DNA of 64,000 nt, taken from contig OW203736.1 in the NCBI GenBank assembly GCA_934045075.1, forward strand, positions 22,979,805 to 23,043,804, given 5' to 3'. The notes beneath the pieces are model-generated. The model searched no databases. It worked only from the letters and a program-made list of their open reading frames with translations, and was not told the DNA's origin. Position numbers and translations under genes: made by a program. Source of the stretch: Yponomeuta sedellus. Its lineage: Eukaryota > Arthropoda > Insecta > Lepidoptera > Yponomeutidae. Positions within the stretch are counted from its first letter, which is position 1. Each line of letters begins with the position of its first letter. Positions 49,928 through 59,571 of the stretch are shown piece after piece.

Positions 49928-52220
49928 ATGTCAAGTACCGGTAACGAGACTACTTCCCGGGTGGGTCCCCGAAAGGGGGAATCCCACCTCTCTGCCACGT
50001 CAGAGAGCTGCCCCGTAGTATACGGGAGGGGCAACGAATGCTTGAAGGAAGGAGGAGACGGGTCCGATGCTGCCCTTTTCAGGGCGTCTTCGGACGGGTC
50101 TGGGGCTGCCCTTGTCAGGGCGGCTCCGGACAGCCCTAATGCTGCCCTTTTCAGGGCGGCTTCGGGCGAGTCTGGAGTTAGACCGGAGCCCGGGAGTTCA
50201 TCCCCGGTTGTGCTCCGGGAGGTTTCGGTGCGGCTACCGCGCTGCGACCTGTCGGGGGTGCCACTGCGGCTGTCGGAATCCGACAGCAGTACGGGTACCC
50301 TAATGGAGGTGAGCTCGCGCTCCCCTACTCCGTCACCTAGCCGGCTCTGGCGCAAGCGACTCGCCGAGTCAGACGCTGAGAGCGAGAGGTCAGCGGGGAA
50401 GTGTGAGAGCAGCAAGCGTGGCCGCGGCCGTCCCCCGACGACCGGCCAGTACGTTGGCCTCGCCCAGGCGAAGGAGGCCCTCAACAGGGCTAGAGCTGAG
50501 GAGCTGGAACTCCAGGCCGAAAGAGAGTTGGCCGAGGAGCACCGGCGAAAAACCCAGGAGGCCAGGGCGGCCTACATCAGGAAAGAAGAGGGGTCTTTGA
50601 GAGATTCGGACGTAGCAGGGTGTGATGCGTCTCAGCTCGAACAGACCATCAAGGACTCGCTGGACACGGTGTGCTCTGTAGCCACCAAGTCCAAGAACCT
50701 GAAGGGCACCTACGTCCGAGTCCTCAAGGAGGCGGCAAGAGCCATCCAGCTGAGCTTTCAGGAGCTACAGAGGCGAACGGTGCCGGAGGAGATGGAGCTC
50801 CTGAAGGCGGCCAATAAAAGGCTCGAGGTTGAGCAACAGATGCTCCGCCGCGAACTGGAAGAGCTGCGCGCGAGCCAAGCTCAAAGGGCACGACCACCAA
50901 CGGCGGCTCCGGCGCCGGCGCAGGCGCAGGCCCCGGCCGTCACAAATCTGGCCTTAGAGGAGATCGCGCGAACGATTATGGTCCAAGTGGGGACCATGAT
51001 CAATGCCCGCTTTTCGGGAATCGAGGAAAGGCTTCTTCCCGAGAAACGAATGAGGCCTCCGCTGGCGGCGGACAGGAGGAATGAGGCGGCCCTGCCCTCG
51101 GTCAGAGCCCCGCCTCCGGCTACCTCCTCCGGGGCTAAAAAGAAGGGCCCCAGAAAGAAGAAGGCGCCGCCCATTGAAGGGCCCCCCAGGGAGCCCCCGA
51201 GGCCACAGCCAACCTCCGCGCCGCCTCAGGGTACAGAGTCCTGGACCTTGGTTCAGGGCAGGTCCCGAAAGCGGACCAAAAAGGCTGCGGGGCCCAGCGC
51301 GGCGAGGGACGCAGCTCCCTCGCAGCGTCGAGCCGGGAGATCTGCGCCGACAACTGCCGCGCCGAAACAGAGCAGGGCGCACCGCAAGGCCAATCTCCGC
51401 CTGCCCCGCGCGGCGGCTGTGGTTGTCAAACTACAGCCGGGAGCGGAGGAGAGAGGTCTGACGTATGCCGGCGTCCTAGCGGAGGCTCAAAGCCGGATTG
51501 ACCTGGCCGCAATCGGGGTGCCGCCGTTAAGCGTCCGGAAGGCGGCGACGGGTGCGAGGGTCCTCGAGGTCCCGGGGGTCGGCAGGACAGAGAAGGCGGA
51601 TCTCCTGGCTGCCAAACTGACGGAGCTGTTCGGGGCGTCGGAGGACATCCGTGTCTCGAGGCCGGTCGCAACCGCAGACATGCGGGTGACCGGCCTGGAC
51701 GACTCAGTGACACCAGAACGGCTGCAGGAGGCTCTCGCCAAGGCGGGCTGCTGTCTCCCCACAGAGGTCTCCGTCGGAGCCATCAGGGCTGGCTCCGGCG
51801 CTATGGGTACAGCTGTGGTTCGGTGCCCCGTGACTGCCGCGCGGAAACTAACCGCCGGCGGCAACACTCGGCTCATCGTGGGTTGGGTCGCGGCGCGAGT
51901 GTGCATCCTGGAGGCGAGGCCCAAGAGGTGTTTCCGGTGCTTGGCACAGGGTCACGTGAGGGCCCAATGCCAGGCCGAGGTGGACCGCAGCGAGGAATGC
52001 TATCGCTGCGGCCAGAAGGGCCACAAGGCCAACACGTGCACTGCGGCCCCGCACTGCACAAAAACCTGCGGCGCACCTCTGCGGGGGCAAGGCTTGCAAA
52101 GCCAAGCCCCCGCCCAGAAAAGGGGCGAAAAAGAAAGTGGCAGCTTCCCGGGTCATGGCCGGGTCACAGCCGACCGCCTCCACACAGGAGCAAGAGGAAT
52201 CGCAGATGGACTCGCAGTAG
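49928..52220 (+). pseudogene. Family-E ORF1 (Gag-like) with a frameshift in the third knuckle
   Basis: From the ATG at 49928 there is an N-terminal region with three ~45-base tandem repeats (ALFRA/ALVRA units), a KSKNLKG segment with a coiled coil (about residues 255-320), a Pro-rich basic stretch and an RRM-like region. Two clear CCHC knuckles follow, starting at Cys668. Near 52065-52075 the frame shifts by one: the uninterrupted reading ends at 52255 with unrelated residues. A second frame restores HLCGGKAC and a Gln-rich tail ending at TAG 52218-52220, one base before the ORF2 ATG. The conserved tail shows the shift is recent, or possibly a sequencing error. Confidence 0.83.
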
Positions 52221-52221
52221 G

Positions 52222-55200
52222 ATGGGTCCACTGCGATTTCTCCAGGGAAACGTGAACCACTCCGCCAGGGCCCAGGACCTGTTTCTACAGAGTCTGGCGG
52301 AGGGCTCGGTTCACGTTGGGGTTGTGGCCGAGCCGTACGTGGTTCCCCCCAGGTGCGACTGGATCGGGGACCTGGACGGCGTGGTCGCAATCACCACACA
52401 GTCCCCGGTGCCCTCGCCAGCGCTCGACGGAGCCGTCCGGGGCCATGGTTTCGTGGCGGCACAAGTCGGAGGAGTGGTCGTGGTGGGGATGTACTTCTCG
52501 CCGAACAGAGTGCTCACAGAGTTTGAGACGTTCCTCGACGACGTGGGCACTCTCGTGGGCCGAAGTCATCCCCGCCCAGTCATCGTCCTTGGAGATCCCA
52601 ACGCCAAATCTTTGGCGTGGGGCTCTTCGACGACCGATGCGAGAGGTCGAGTCCTGCAGGAGTGGGTGCACGAGTCCGGCCTGGTTGTCCTGAATCGGGG
52701 GTCAGTGGACACGTGCGTTCGTCGCCATGGATCGTCGGTGATCGACGTCACGTTCGCGACCCCCGATTTGGCACGGAGAGTAGAGGACTGGGAGGTGCTG
52801 GTCGAGGAGGAGACTTTGTCTGACCACCGGTATATCCGGTTCAGCGTCTCCTCTTCATCACCACCTCAAGAGAGTGCTCGGCGGATGGACAGCGGCCCAC
52901 GGTGGTCCCTCAAAAAGCTGGATGCGGAGGTGCTTCGAGAGGCGGCCATCGTGGAGGCCTGGAATGCGCCTCCCGCAGATTCAGCCAGCGTCGAGCAGCA
53001 GGCCGACGAGCTGACCCGGGCGATGACTCGCGTGTGCGACTCGGCCATGCCCCGAGTGCGAGCACCAACATCCCGACGCCAGGTGTATTGGTGGTCGGAG
53101 GAGATCGCCGAGTTGCGCATGCGATGCGTCGCCCGACGCCGGCTCTACCAGCGCTGTCGACGGAGGCGTGTCGCGGAGCCGGGGCAAGCGGACGCCCTCT
53201 ACGCAGAATATAGAGAGGCGTCCAGAGCTCTCAGGGCCGCCATTTCCGACTCGAAGGAAGTCGCCTGGCGGGAGCTGTTGGCCTCCCTGGACGTGGACCC
53301 GTGGGGGCGGCCGTATAAGATGGTGCGGCAAAAGCTCCGTCCGTGGGCCCCCCCGGTCACGAGCTCGCTCGAACCCGACATCCTCCGACGAGTGGTGGAC
53401 GGGCTATTCCCGCGTGCTCCGGGACCCGAGTTCGTTCCCCCGGCCAATGTGGCACCAAGGCGGGAACAATCTGCAGTGATAGAGGATATCCCCGAGGTGT
53501 CGGTGGGGGAGCTGGGGGCGGCGGTCCTCAGGATGAGGGCCAAAAACACGGCACCTGGGCCTGACGGCATCCATGGTCGCGCGTGGGCCCTCGCCCTCGA
53601 AACCCTGGGCCCCCGCCTGGTGTCCCTCTTCGACGCCTGCTTCAGGGAAGGCACGTTCCCCGGGAGATGGAAGAGGGGTCAACTCGTCCTCCTGCGTAAG
53701 GAAGGACGCCCTGTGGACGAACCCTCTGGGTATCGACCAATAGTCCTGTTGGACGAGGCGGGTAAGCTCTTGGAGCGGATCGTTGTTGCCCGCCTCGTCA
53801 GGCACCTCGAGACGGAGGGGCCGAACCTGGCCGATACCCAATTTGGGTTTAGGAGAGGGCGCTCGACGGTGGATGCTATCGAGTACGTTCATCGCCTAGT
53901 GGAGGAAGCGTGGGTCGGAGGGGACTGCTTGTTGGCGGTGTCTTTAGACATCGCCAACGCTTTCAACAGCCTTCCCTGGCCCACGATCTTGGTGGCATTG
54001 GAGCACCACAAGGTGCCACAGTACCTCCGTCGCCTTGTCGGGCTCTATCTCTCCGATAGAGAGATAGTGTACCCGACGACGGACGGGGAGGGTTGTACCC
54101 CGGTCACGCGCGGCGTTCCCCAGGGCTCTTGCCTGGGACCGACGCTGTGGAACATGGGGTACGACTGGGTACTCCGGGGCGCAAACCTTCGTGGCGTCGG
54201 CGTCGTTTGTTACGCCGACGACACGCTGGTCACTGCCCGGGGTACGACGTTCAGGGAGGCGTCCATCCTGGCCACGGCGGGAGTGGCGGCGGTCGTGGCC
54301 AGGATCCGCAGATTGGGCCTGGAGGTGGCGCTCCACAAAAGCGAGGCCATATGTTTTCATGGCCCGCGTGGGGCCCCCCCTTCCGGCTCAAACATCGTCG
54401 TGGGGGGCACCTCCATCGCTGTCAGGCCGACGCTGAAGTATTTAGGCGTCGTGCTTGACAGCAGATGGAGATTCGAGGAGCACTTCCGCCGGCTGTTGCC
54501 CAAACTTACGGGCACGGCGGGCGCGCTGAGCCGCCTGCTCCCAAACGTGGGAGGCGGAGGTCGAACGAGCCGCCGACTCTATACATCGGTGGTTCGTTCC
54601 ATGGCCCTTTACGCCGCCCCGATCTGGGCCGACCGCCTGAGGCCCGTGGAGGCGGCGCTGCTCCACCGCGCACAGCGCATGATGGCCGTGAGGGTGTGCC
54701 GCGGCTACCGCACGCTGTCGCACGAGGTGGCGTGCGTCCTCGCCGGAACGCTTCCGTGGGACCTGGACGCGAGGGTCTTGTCAGACGTGTACTGGCGTCG
54801 AGCACGTGCCCGCGGCGAGGACCTTCGTCCGGCGCCAGGAGAGGTCGTGCGATGGCGTCAACACGCCTGGCGCCGAGCCGTGGAGGAGTGGGGCGAACGC
54901 CTATTGGCGAGCCCCGCAAGTAGGGGGGCCGGTGCGACCCGGCTCCTGGAAGCGGTAGGGCCCATGCTGTGTGGCTGGCTTTTGCGCGAGCACGGTGTGC
55001 TTACCTTCCGACTGACACAGGTACTCTCGGGGCATGGATGCTTCGGGAGATACCTGTGTAACGTCGCGAGGAAGGAAGCCACCACAGCCTGCTACCAGTG
55101 TGGGCACACGGAGGAGACCGCCCAACATGTGTTGGAGGAGTGCCCGGGGGCCGCAGAGCAGCGGGCATCCCTGACCGCGGTAGTGGGGACGGACCTCTCC

Positions 55201-55443
55201 TTGTCGGCAATCTTGGCTAAGATGGTCGACGACGAGAGGTCCTGGGAGGCGATGGTCTCCTTCTGTGACGATGTCATGTCACAGAGGGAGGCCGAGGAGC
55301 GGGAGAGGGAACGTGATCCCGTCTCATTCCCGCTCCGGAGGGCGCGGACACGGGGCAGGGCTAACATAGCCCGATCTCCGTCTCCGCTCGGAGAGCCTAG
55401 AGCGTCGGACGCGGGGGTGTCCGGCGTTCAACATCAGGGATAG
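52222..55443 (+). CDS. Family-E ORF2: APE endonuclease + reverse transcriptase
   Basis: 1073 residues from the ATG at 52222. I chose this start because RFLQGNVNHSARAQDL aligns with the start of family-A ORF2 and because it follows the ORF1 stop by one base (TAGGATG); the frame is open further upstream only as a shadow of ORF1. The endonuclease has VVAEPY, GDPNAK (Pro where A has Leu), VIDVTF and SDHRYIRF. The RT has NTAPGPDG, Asp576 in LDIANAF, GVPQGSCLGP and YADD at 664-667. The C-terminal knuckle is C957-X2-C960-X8-H969-X4-C974. No RNase H. All motifs are intact, so ORF2 may still be functional. Confidence 0.92.
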   Translation: MGPLRFLQGNVNHSARAQDLFLQSLAEGSVHVGVVAEPYVVPPRCDWIGDLDGVVAITTQSPVPSPALDGAVRGHGFVAAQVGGVVVVGMYFSPNRVLTEFETFLDDVGTLVGRSHPRPVIVLGDPNAKSLAWGSSTTDARGRVLQEWVHESGLVVLNRGSVDTCVRRHGSSVIDVTFATPDLARRVEDWEVLVEEETLSDHRYIRFSVSSSSPPQESARRMDSGPRWSLKKLDAEVLREAAIVEAWNAPPADSASVEQQADELTRAMTRVCDSAMPRVRAPTSRRQVYWWSEEIAELRMRCVARRRLYQRCRRRRVAEPGQADALYAEYREASRALRAAISDSKEVAWRELLASLDVDPWGRPYKMVRQKLRPWAPPVTSSLEPDILRRVVDGLFPRAPGPEFVPPANVAPRREQSAVIEDIPEVSVGELGAAVLRMRAKNTAPGPDGIHGRAWALALETLGPRLVSLFDACFREGTFPGRWKRGQLVLLRKEGRPVDEPSGYRPIVLLDEAGKLLERIVVARLVRHLETEGPNLADTQFGFRRGRSTVDAIEYVHRLVEEAWVGGDCLLAVSLDIANAFNSLPWPTILVALEHHKVPQYLRRLVGLYLSDREIVYPTTDGEGCTPVTRGVPQGSCLGPTLWNMGYDWVLRGANLRGVGVVCYADDTLVTARGTTFREASILATAGVAAVVARIRRLGLEVALHKSEAICFHGPRGAPPSGSNIVVGGTSIAVRPTLKYLGVVLDSRWRFEEHFRRLLPKLTGTAGALSRLLPNVGGGGRTSRRLYTSVVRSMALYAAPIWADRLRPVEAALLHRAQRMMAVRVCRGYRTLSHEVACVLAGTLPWDLDARVLSDVYWRRARARGEDLRPAPGEVVRWRQHAWRRAVEEWGERLLASPASRGAGATRLLEAVGPMLCGWLLREHGVLTFRLTQVLSGHGCFGRYLCNVARKEATTACYQCGHTEETAQHVLEECPGAAEQRASLTAVVGTDLSLSAILAKMVDDERSWEAMVSFCDDVMSQREAEERERERDPVSFPLRRARTRGRANIARSPSPLGEPRASDAGVSGVQHQG

Positions 55444-55715
55444 GCTCTCCCGTGGGTCGATGCGTTGATTGTCCGGCGCATCGATCGGCTGAACGGGGGG
55501 ACTCTTTACATCCCCCCAAAGGCGGGTCTGCCTCTTGGCAGACGTCGGCGTCGGCGGGGTCTCGAGCGTATGCGAATGGACTCGCAACCCCGTCGGAAGT
55601 CGTGGCCGAAGGACAACGTCAGGTTTTAGTGGGTATGGGGGCGTAGCCTCGAGTCCCACATAACCCGCCGGCCTACCCCGGGCCCGCGGGTATGCGTAAC
55701 AGCATTTCCTGACGG
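55444..55715 (+). other. Family-E 3' UTR with structured terminus
   Basis: Non-coding. Terminal stem I: GTGGG (55629-55633) with CCCAC (55655-55659). It is followed by a CCCGC..GCGGG stem and ATGC/GCAT around GTAACA. Confidence 0.75.
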
Positions 55716-55771
<56 letters not shown>

Positions 55772-55773
<2 letters not shown>

Positions 55774-55810
55774 TTAGGTTAGGTTAGGTTAGGTTAGGTT
55801 AGGTTAGGTT
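55772..55810 (+). repeat. Telomeric TTAGG tract
   Basis: Nearly eight units between E and F2. Confidence 0.95.
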
Positions 55811-56840
55811 GGGGGTGCGATGCCAGATTACCTTCCCGTGTGCCCTTCCGCTTCCGTTCCTACTGATTCATCTTGAACCAGTGGGAAGGGTAAGTGACAA
55901 GGGCCGGTGCACCCTGGGCGCTGGTCAGTAACTTCTCTTTATGGGATCTTGCTGGCCAGCGGCGAAAAATCTGGAAACCTGGTGGCGTCGCCTGGTCCCT
56001 GCTTCACACTGTGGAGTGGGGCCCAGGCGACTAAGAGGAGGAGGTCCGGCTGGGGGGGGTGCCTTCGGGCGCCTCGTACCAGTCGGACCGGAGGTACCGC
56101 TCTTCGGAGCGGTATGAGGTGTCGTCGCCTGGTCCCTGCTTCACACTGTGGAGTGGGGCCCAGGCGACCAAGAGGAGGAGGTCCGGCTGGGGGGGGCGCT
56201 TTCGGGCGCCTCGTACCAGACGGACCGGATGGCCGGAGGCGGAGGGTACTCCCGTTCCTCCGCCTCTGACACGGAGAGGGCCCACGCGCTCGCTCTCCGC
56301 CTTCTCTGCCCCGGCAGAGAAGCGCTGGTGAGCGACGTGATGGGCCTCGCATCGGTGCGCCGCCCTCTTCTTGTCCCACTGCAGGGGCAGTGGGGCGAGG
56401 GGGGGCGGAGCGTTGGTGCGTATGGTGGACTGCGGGGATGGAGCGGAAGGAGGAGGAGCCTCCAGCCGCTCCATTCCGGCGCAGATGTGGGGGCGGGAGA
56501 GGGCTGGTAGTTTCTGCTGGACCTCTTCCGCCCTTATGCTCGTTTGCACGCGCCACCACTGGCGCGTGCATTCATCCTGGAGTCAAGGGGATTGCCTTAT
56601 CTTCCGAGGCAGTCCCCTATTGGTGCCAGCCCGGCTCGCAAGCTGGGCAGCCCGGGGGTGGACTGGTGAATTATATAGGTCCCAGGCCACCCCCCAGCAA
56701 GGGCATGAATGGAAGACGGGGAGTTTTAGTGGGTATTCCCAGCGCCCTAGTGGTGCTGGGCGAGTCCCACACGCGCCCGCCGCTTGCTAGTGGCGGGTAG
56801 TCCGTAAATGGATTTCTCCTCGATAAAAAAAAAAAAAAAA
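55811..56840 (+). mobile_element. F2: complete non-coding plus-strand telomeric element
   Basis: Starts with the same ~150-base 5' UTR as C2 and F3, then carries the non-coding core shared with C1 and (inverted in the chromosome) N, and ends with the F terminus and a 16-base poly(A). A 137-bp stretch of the core is tandemly doubled (55987 and 56124), separated by a GGTACCGCTC/GAGCGGTA hairpin. No conserved frame. Confidence 0.83.
55987..56229 (+). repeat. 137-bp tandem duplication in the F2 core
   Basis: GTCGCCTGGTCCC begins both units, at 55987 and 56124; the second unit diverges slightly near its end. Confidence 0.8.
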
Positions 56841-56871
56841 GGTTAGGTTAGGTTAGGTTAGGTTAGGTTAG
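56841..56871 (+). repeat. Telomeric TTAGG tract
   Basis: Six units between F2 and A5. Confidence 0.95.
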
Positions 56872-57042
56872 TCTGCGTCGGTACGCCATTGCGAGTAGAT
56901 GTGTGCGCTGTTCGCTACTTTGCAAATAAGTACCCGCAGCAATTGCTTTTGTTTATTTATTAGTAAATAAAAGTGTGAAGTGCCTGCATACGTGTGCATC
57001 TGTGTTTGGCGTGTGCGTGCGTAGTGCACGTTATAAGATACG

Positions 57043-59571
57043 ATGGATGCGGCCGCGGCGCCTGGCGCCGATCTGTCGGCTGCCGGCGCCGCTATGGCGG
57101 GAGACGGCGAGGCGTCTGGCGGCGGCGCTCGAACTACCCACGAGGGAAAAAAACCAACTCGCGGTAAGTTGTGGGTGGTGGCAGCGAGGAAGCGAGGCCG
57201 CTCCACTGAGTCGGATGGGTCGTGGGACTCTGAGCCAGATGGCGAGGAGGAGACGGCTTTGCTCCCAAAGGTGTCCCGCGTAGGGACGCGCGGCGGTGTC
57301 GCCGCAAGGGCCCGTGGCAGAACGGCGAAGCGCGGCGGCGCCCGTAGAACGGCTGGTGAGGCGAAGGAGGCCGCCCGCGAAGAGCAGAAGCTCTGCGCGC
57401 AGGCAGAGGTGGCGAGCCTTACGGCTCAGTACTATCGTCGGTCGACATCGCCGCGTGCCTCGACGTCAGCGGCGTTCGCGGGGGGCGTCGTACCGGTGGG
57501 GGAACTTGTGGCTCAGATAAACTCGGCTATTCTTTACATAGCTGAAGTGGGCCGCAAGTCCAAAAATATAAAGGGCGAGCTGCTTGGTGGCCTGAAGAAG
57601 GCTACGGCGGCGATCGGGGACGCTGTTGCGGAACTGAGTGTCCGCACGGCTACCGCCGAGACCCGCCGTGTCTCCGAGGAGAACGCCCGCCTCCGCGCTA
57701 GGGTCGACGAGCTGGAGAAGGCGAGCCGTGCCCCTGTTGTGGCACCCGTGCAGGCTGCCGCCGCCACTGTTCGCGCTTTGCCTGCTGCTGCTGCCGCTGT
57801 TCGTGCCTCGCCGGCTGCCGCCGCGGCGCGTGTGCCGCCGGCGGCTGACTCCGGGCGTGTACGGCTGCCGGCCGTTGCCGGATCGGCGCGAGCACCGGCG
57901 ACTGCTGCGGCACGTGTGACCCACGGGTCGCCGGCCGCGACGGCGCGTGGGCCGCCGGCCGCCACGGCGCGTGGGCCGCCGACCGTCGCGGTGCGTGTGC
58001 CGCCGGCGGTCGCGATGCGTGGGCCGCCGGCCGCTATGGTGCGTGGGCCGCCGGCCGCTACGGTGCGTGGGCCGCCGGCCGTCACGGTGCGTGTGCCGCC
58101 GGCCGTAACGGTGCGTGGGCCGCCGGTCGTCTCTGTGCGAGGTCCGCCGGCGGCCGCGGTACGCGGGCCGCCGCTCGCCGCCGTGCGCGGGTCAACGCCC
58201 GCCGCGGTGCGCGGGTCGCCAGCCGCCGTGGTGCGTGCCGCGCCGGCCCCCGGCGCCGGCGTGCGCGCTACGGTGTCGGCGGCTGCTGCTCGGGTGGCGG
58301 CGGCACGTGTTGCTACACGCGGCACATATGCGGGTGCGGTGGCTGGCGGACGTGTTAGCTGCTCGCCCGCTTCTGCCAGCGGGCGTGCGGTAGGCGCGCA
58401 CGGCGACTTGCCCGCGACGGCGACGAGTGTGAGGGAGGACGCGGCGACCGCCCGCTCGCCACCCGCCGCTTGTGTGGATGATGAGACGAACGACGTCGAC
58501 GTCGAGGTGATCGACGACACGCCGACTGCTGCCTCGCCCGCGGACTGGGTGGTGCACGAGACACCCGCCCGCCGTCGCCGGCGTCGTAGGACGATGGCGG
58601 CGCGTCGGGTACCCGACGGCGAGCTGTCGGGGCCCGCCTCTGCGTCCGTCCCGCTCGCGGGACCGGTGACGGCGGTGGCTCGTGGGACCGCGGGGACGCC
58701 ACCCACGCCGGGCCAGCTGGCCGCGCGCAAGCTGCGTCTGCCGCGTTCTGCTGCAGTTGTTATTACGCTGCAGCCGGAGGCGATGGAAGCGGGCATGACG
58801 TATGCGCAGGTGATTTCGGAAGCGAGGTCAAAAATTGACATCGCTTCGCTTGAAATCACCTCGCTGCGGTTCAAGCGATCGGTCACCGGGGCGCGGGTGC
58901 TGGAGGTGGCGGGGGCGGGTGCCGCGAGTGCTACCAAGGCGGACGCGCTGGCCCGAAAACTGGAGGAGGTTCTCGGCTCGCAGACTGCGAGAGTTTCGAG
59001 GCCGATCAAGTCCGCAGAACTGCGGGTGTTCGGCCTCGACGATTCCGTCACAGCGGACGAGGTGACCGCTGCGGTGGCTCGCTCGGGTGAATGTGAACGG
59101 GGGGCGGTAAAGTGCGGTGAGGTGCGCCCTGGCGCGACCGGCGCTTGCGCAGCTTGGGTGCGCTGCCCCGTGTCTGCGGCGAAGAAGGTCCTCGCGGCGG
59201 GCCGCCTCTCAGTCGGATGGGGCATGGCCCGAGTAGAGCTGCTGACGGCGCGCCCACTGCGCTGCTACAGGTGCTTGGAGCCTGGCCACACGCGTGCGCT
59301 ATGCCCGTCGACGGAGGACCGCAGTGATCTGTGTTATCGCTGCGGTGAGCCCGGCCACAAGGCCGGCGCCTGCCACGCCACGCCGCGCTGCACCCTGTGC
59401 GCGGCGGCGGGTAGGCCTTCTGAGCACACGTGCGGCAGCAAAGCCTGCCCTGCACCGAGGAGAGCGCCGGCGGTGAGTCTGGGCCCACAGGCCCCTCCCC
59501 AGCCACAGCGCCAGCCGACCCCCGGTGCAGGGGCGGCTACTGCGGAGGCTGACATGGACACTGCCGCGTAA
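57043..59571 (+). CDS. Family-A ORF1 protein, copy A5
   Basis: 842 residues, intact, same domain order as A1: coiled coil with KSKNIKG, VRGPPA-type repeats, RRM-like region, three knuckles (741-802). Differences from A1 are scattered and concentrated in the repeat region, for example Thr for Ser in AETRRV, Met for Thr in a VRGPP unit, and Asn for Asp in DDETNDVDV. The stop again abuts ORF2 as TAAATG. A protein-level frame kept through many substitutions supports coding function. Confidence 0.91.
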   Translation: MDAAAAPGADLSAAGAAMAGDGEASGGGARTTHEGKKPTRGKLWVVAARKRGRSTESDGSWDSEPDGEEETALLPKVSRVGTRGGVAARARGRTAKRGGARRTAGEAKEAAREEQKLCAQAEVASLTAQYYRRSTSPRASTSAAFAGGVVPVGELVAQINSAILYIAEVGRKSKNIKGELLGGLKKATAAIGDAVAELSVRTATAETRRVSEENARLRARVDELEKASRAPVVAPVQAAAATVRALPAAAAAVRASPAAAAARVPPAADSGRVRLPAVAGSARAPATAAARVTHGSPAATARGPPAATARGPPTVAVRVPPAVAMRGPPAAMVRGPPAATVRGPPAVTVRVPPAVTVRGPPVVSVRGPPAAAVRGPPLAAVRGSTPAAVRGSPAAVVRAAPAPGAGVRATVSAAAARVAAARVATRGTYAGAVAGGRVSCSPASASGRAVGAHGDLPATATSVREDAATARSPPAACVDDETNDVDVEVIDDTPTAASPADWVVHETPARRRRRRRTMAARRVPDGELSGPASASVPLAGPVTAVARGTAGTPPTPGQLAARKLRLPRSAAVVITLQPEAMEAGMTYAQVISEARSKIDIASLEITSLRFKRSVTGARVLEVAGAGAASATKADALARKLEEVLGSQTARVSRPIKSAELRVFGLDDSVTADEVTAAVARSGECERGAVKCGEVRPGATGACAAWVRCPVSAAKKVLAAGRLSVGWGMARVELLTARPLRCYRCLEPGHTRALCPSTEDRSDLCYRCGEPGHKAGACHATPRCTLCAAAGRPSEHTCGSKACPAPRRAPAVSLGPQAPPQPQRQPTPGAGAATAEADMDTAA

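Larger units (their letters stand above)
49485..55771 (+). mobile_element. E: full-length family-E telomeric LINE
   Basis: 5' UTR (to 49927), ORF1, ORF2, ~270-base 3' UTR, three-hairpin terminus and a 56-base poly(A), flanked by TTAGG. ORF2 is open; ORF1 has one frameshift near its end. It is related to A, D and L1 but is a distinct family. The 5' UTR shares a block with C2. Confidence 0.9.
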
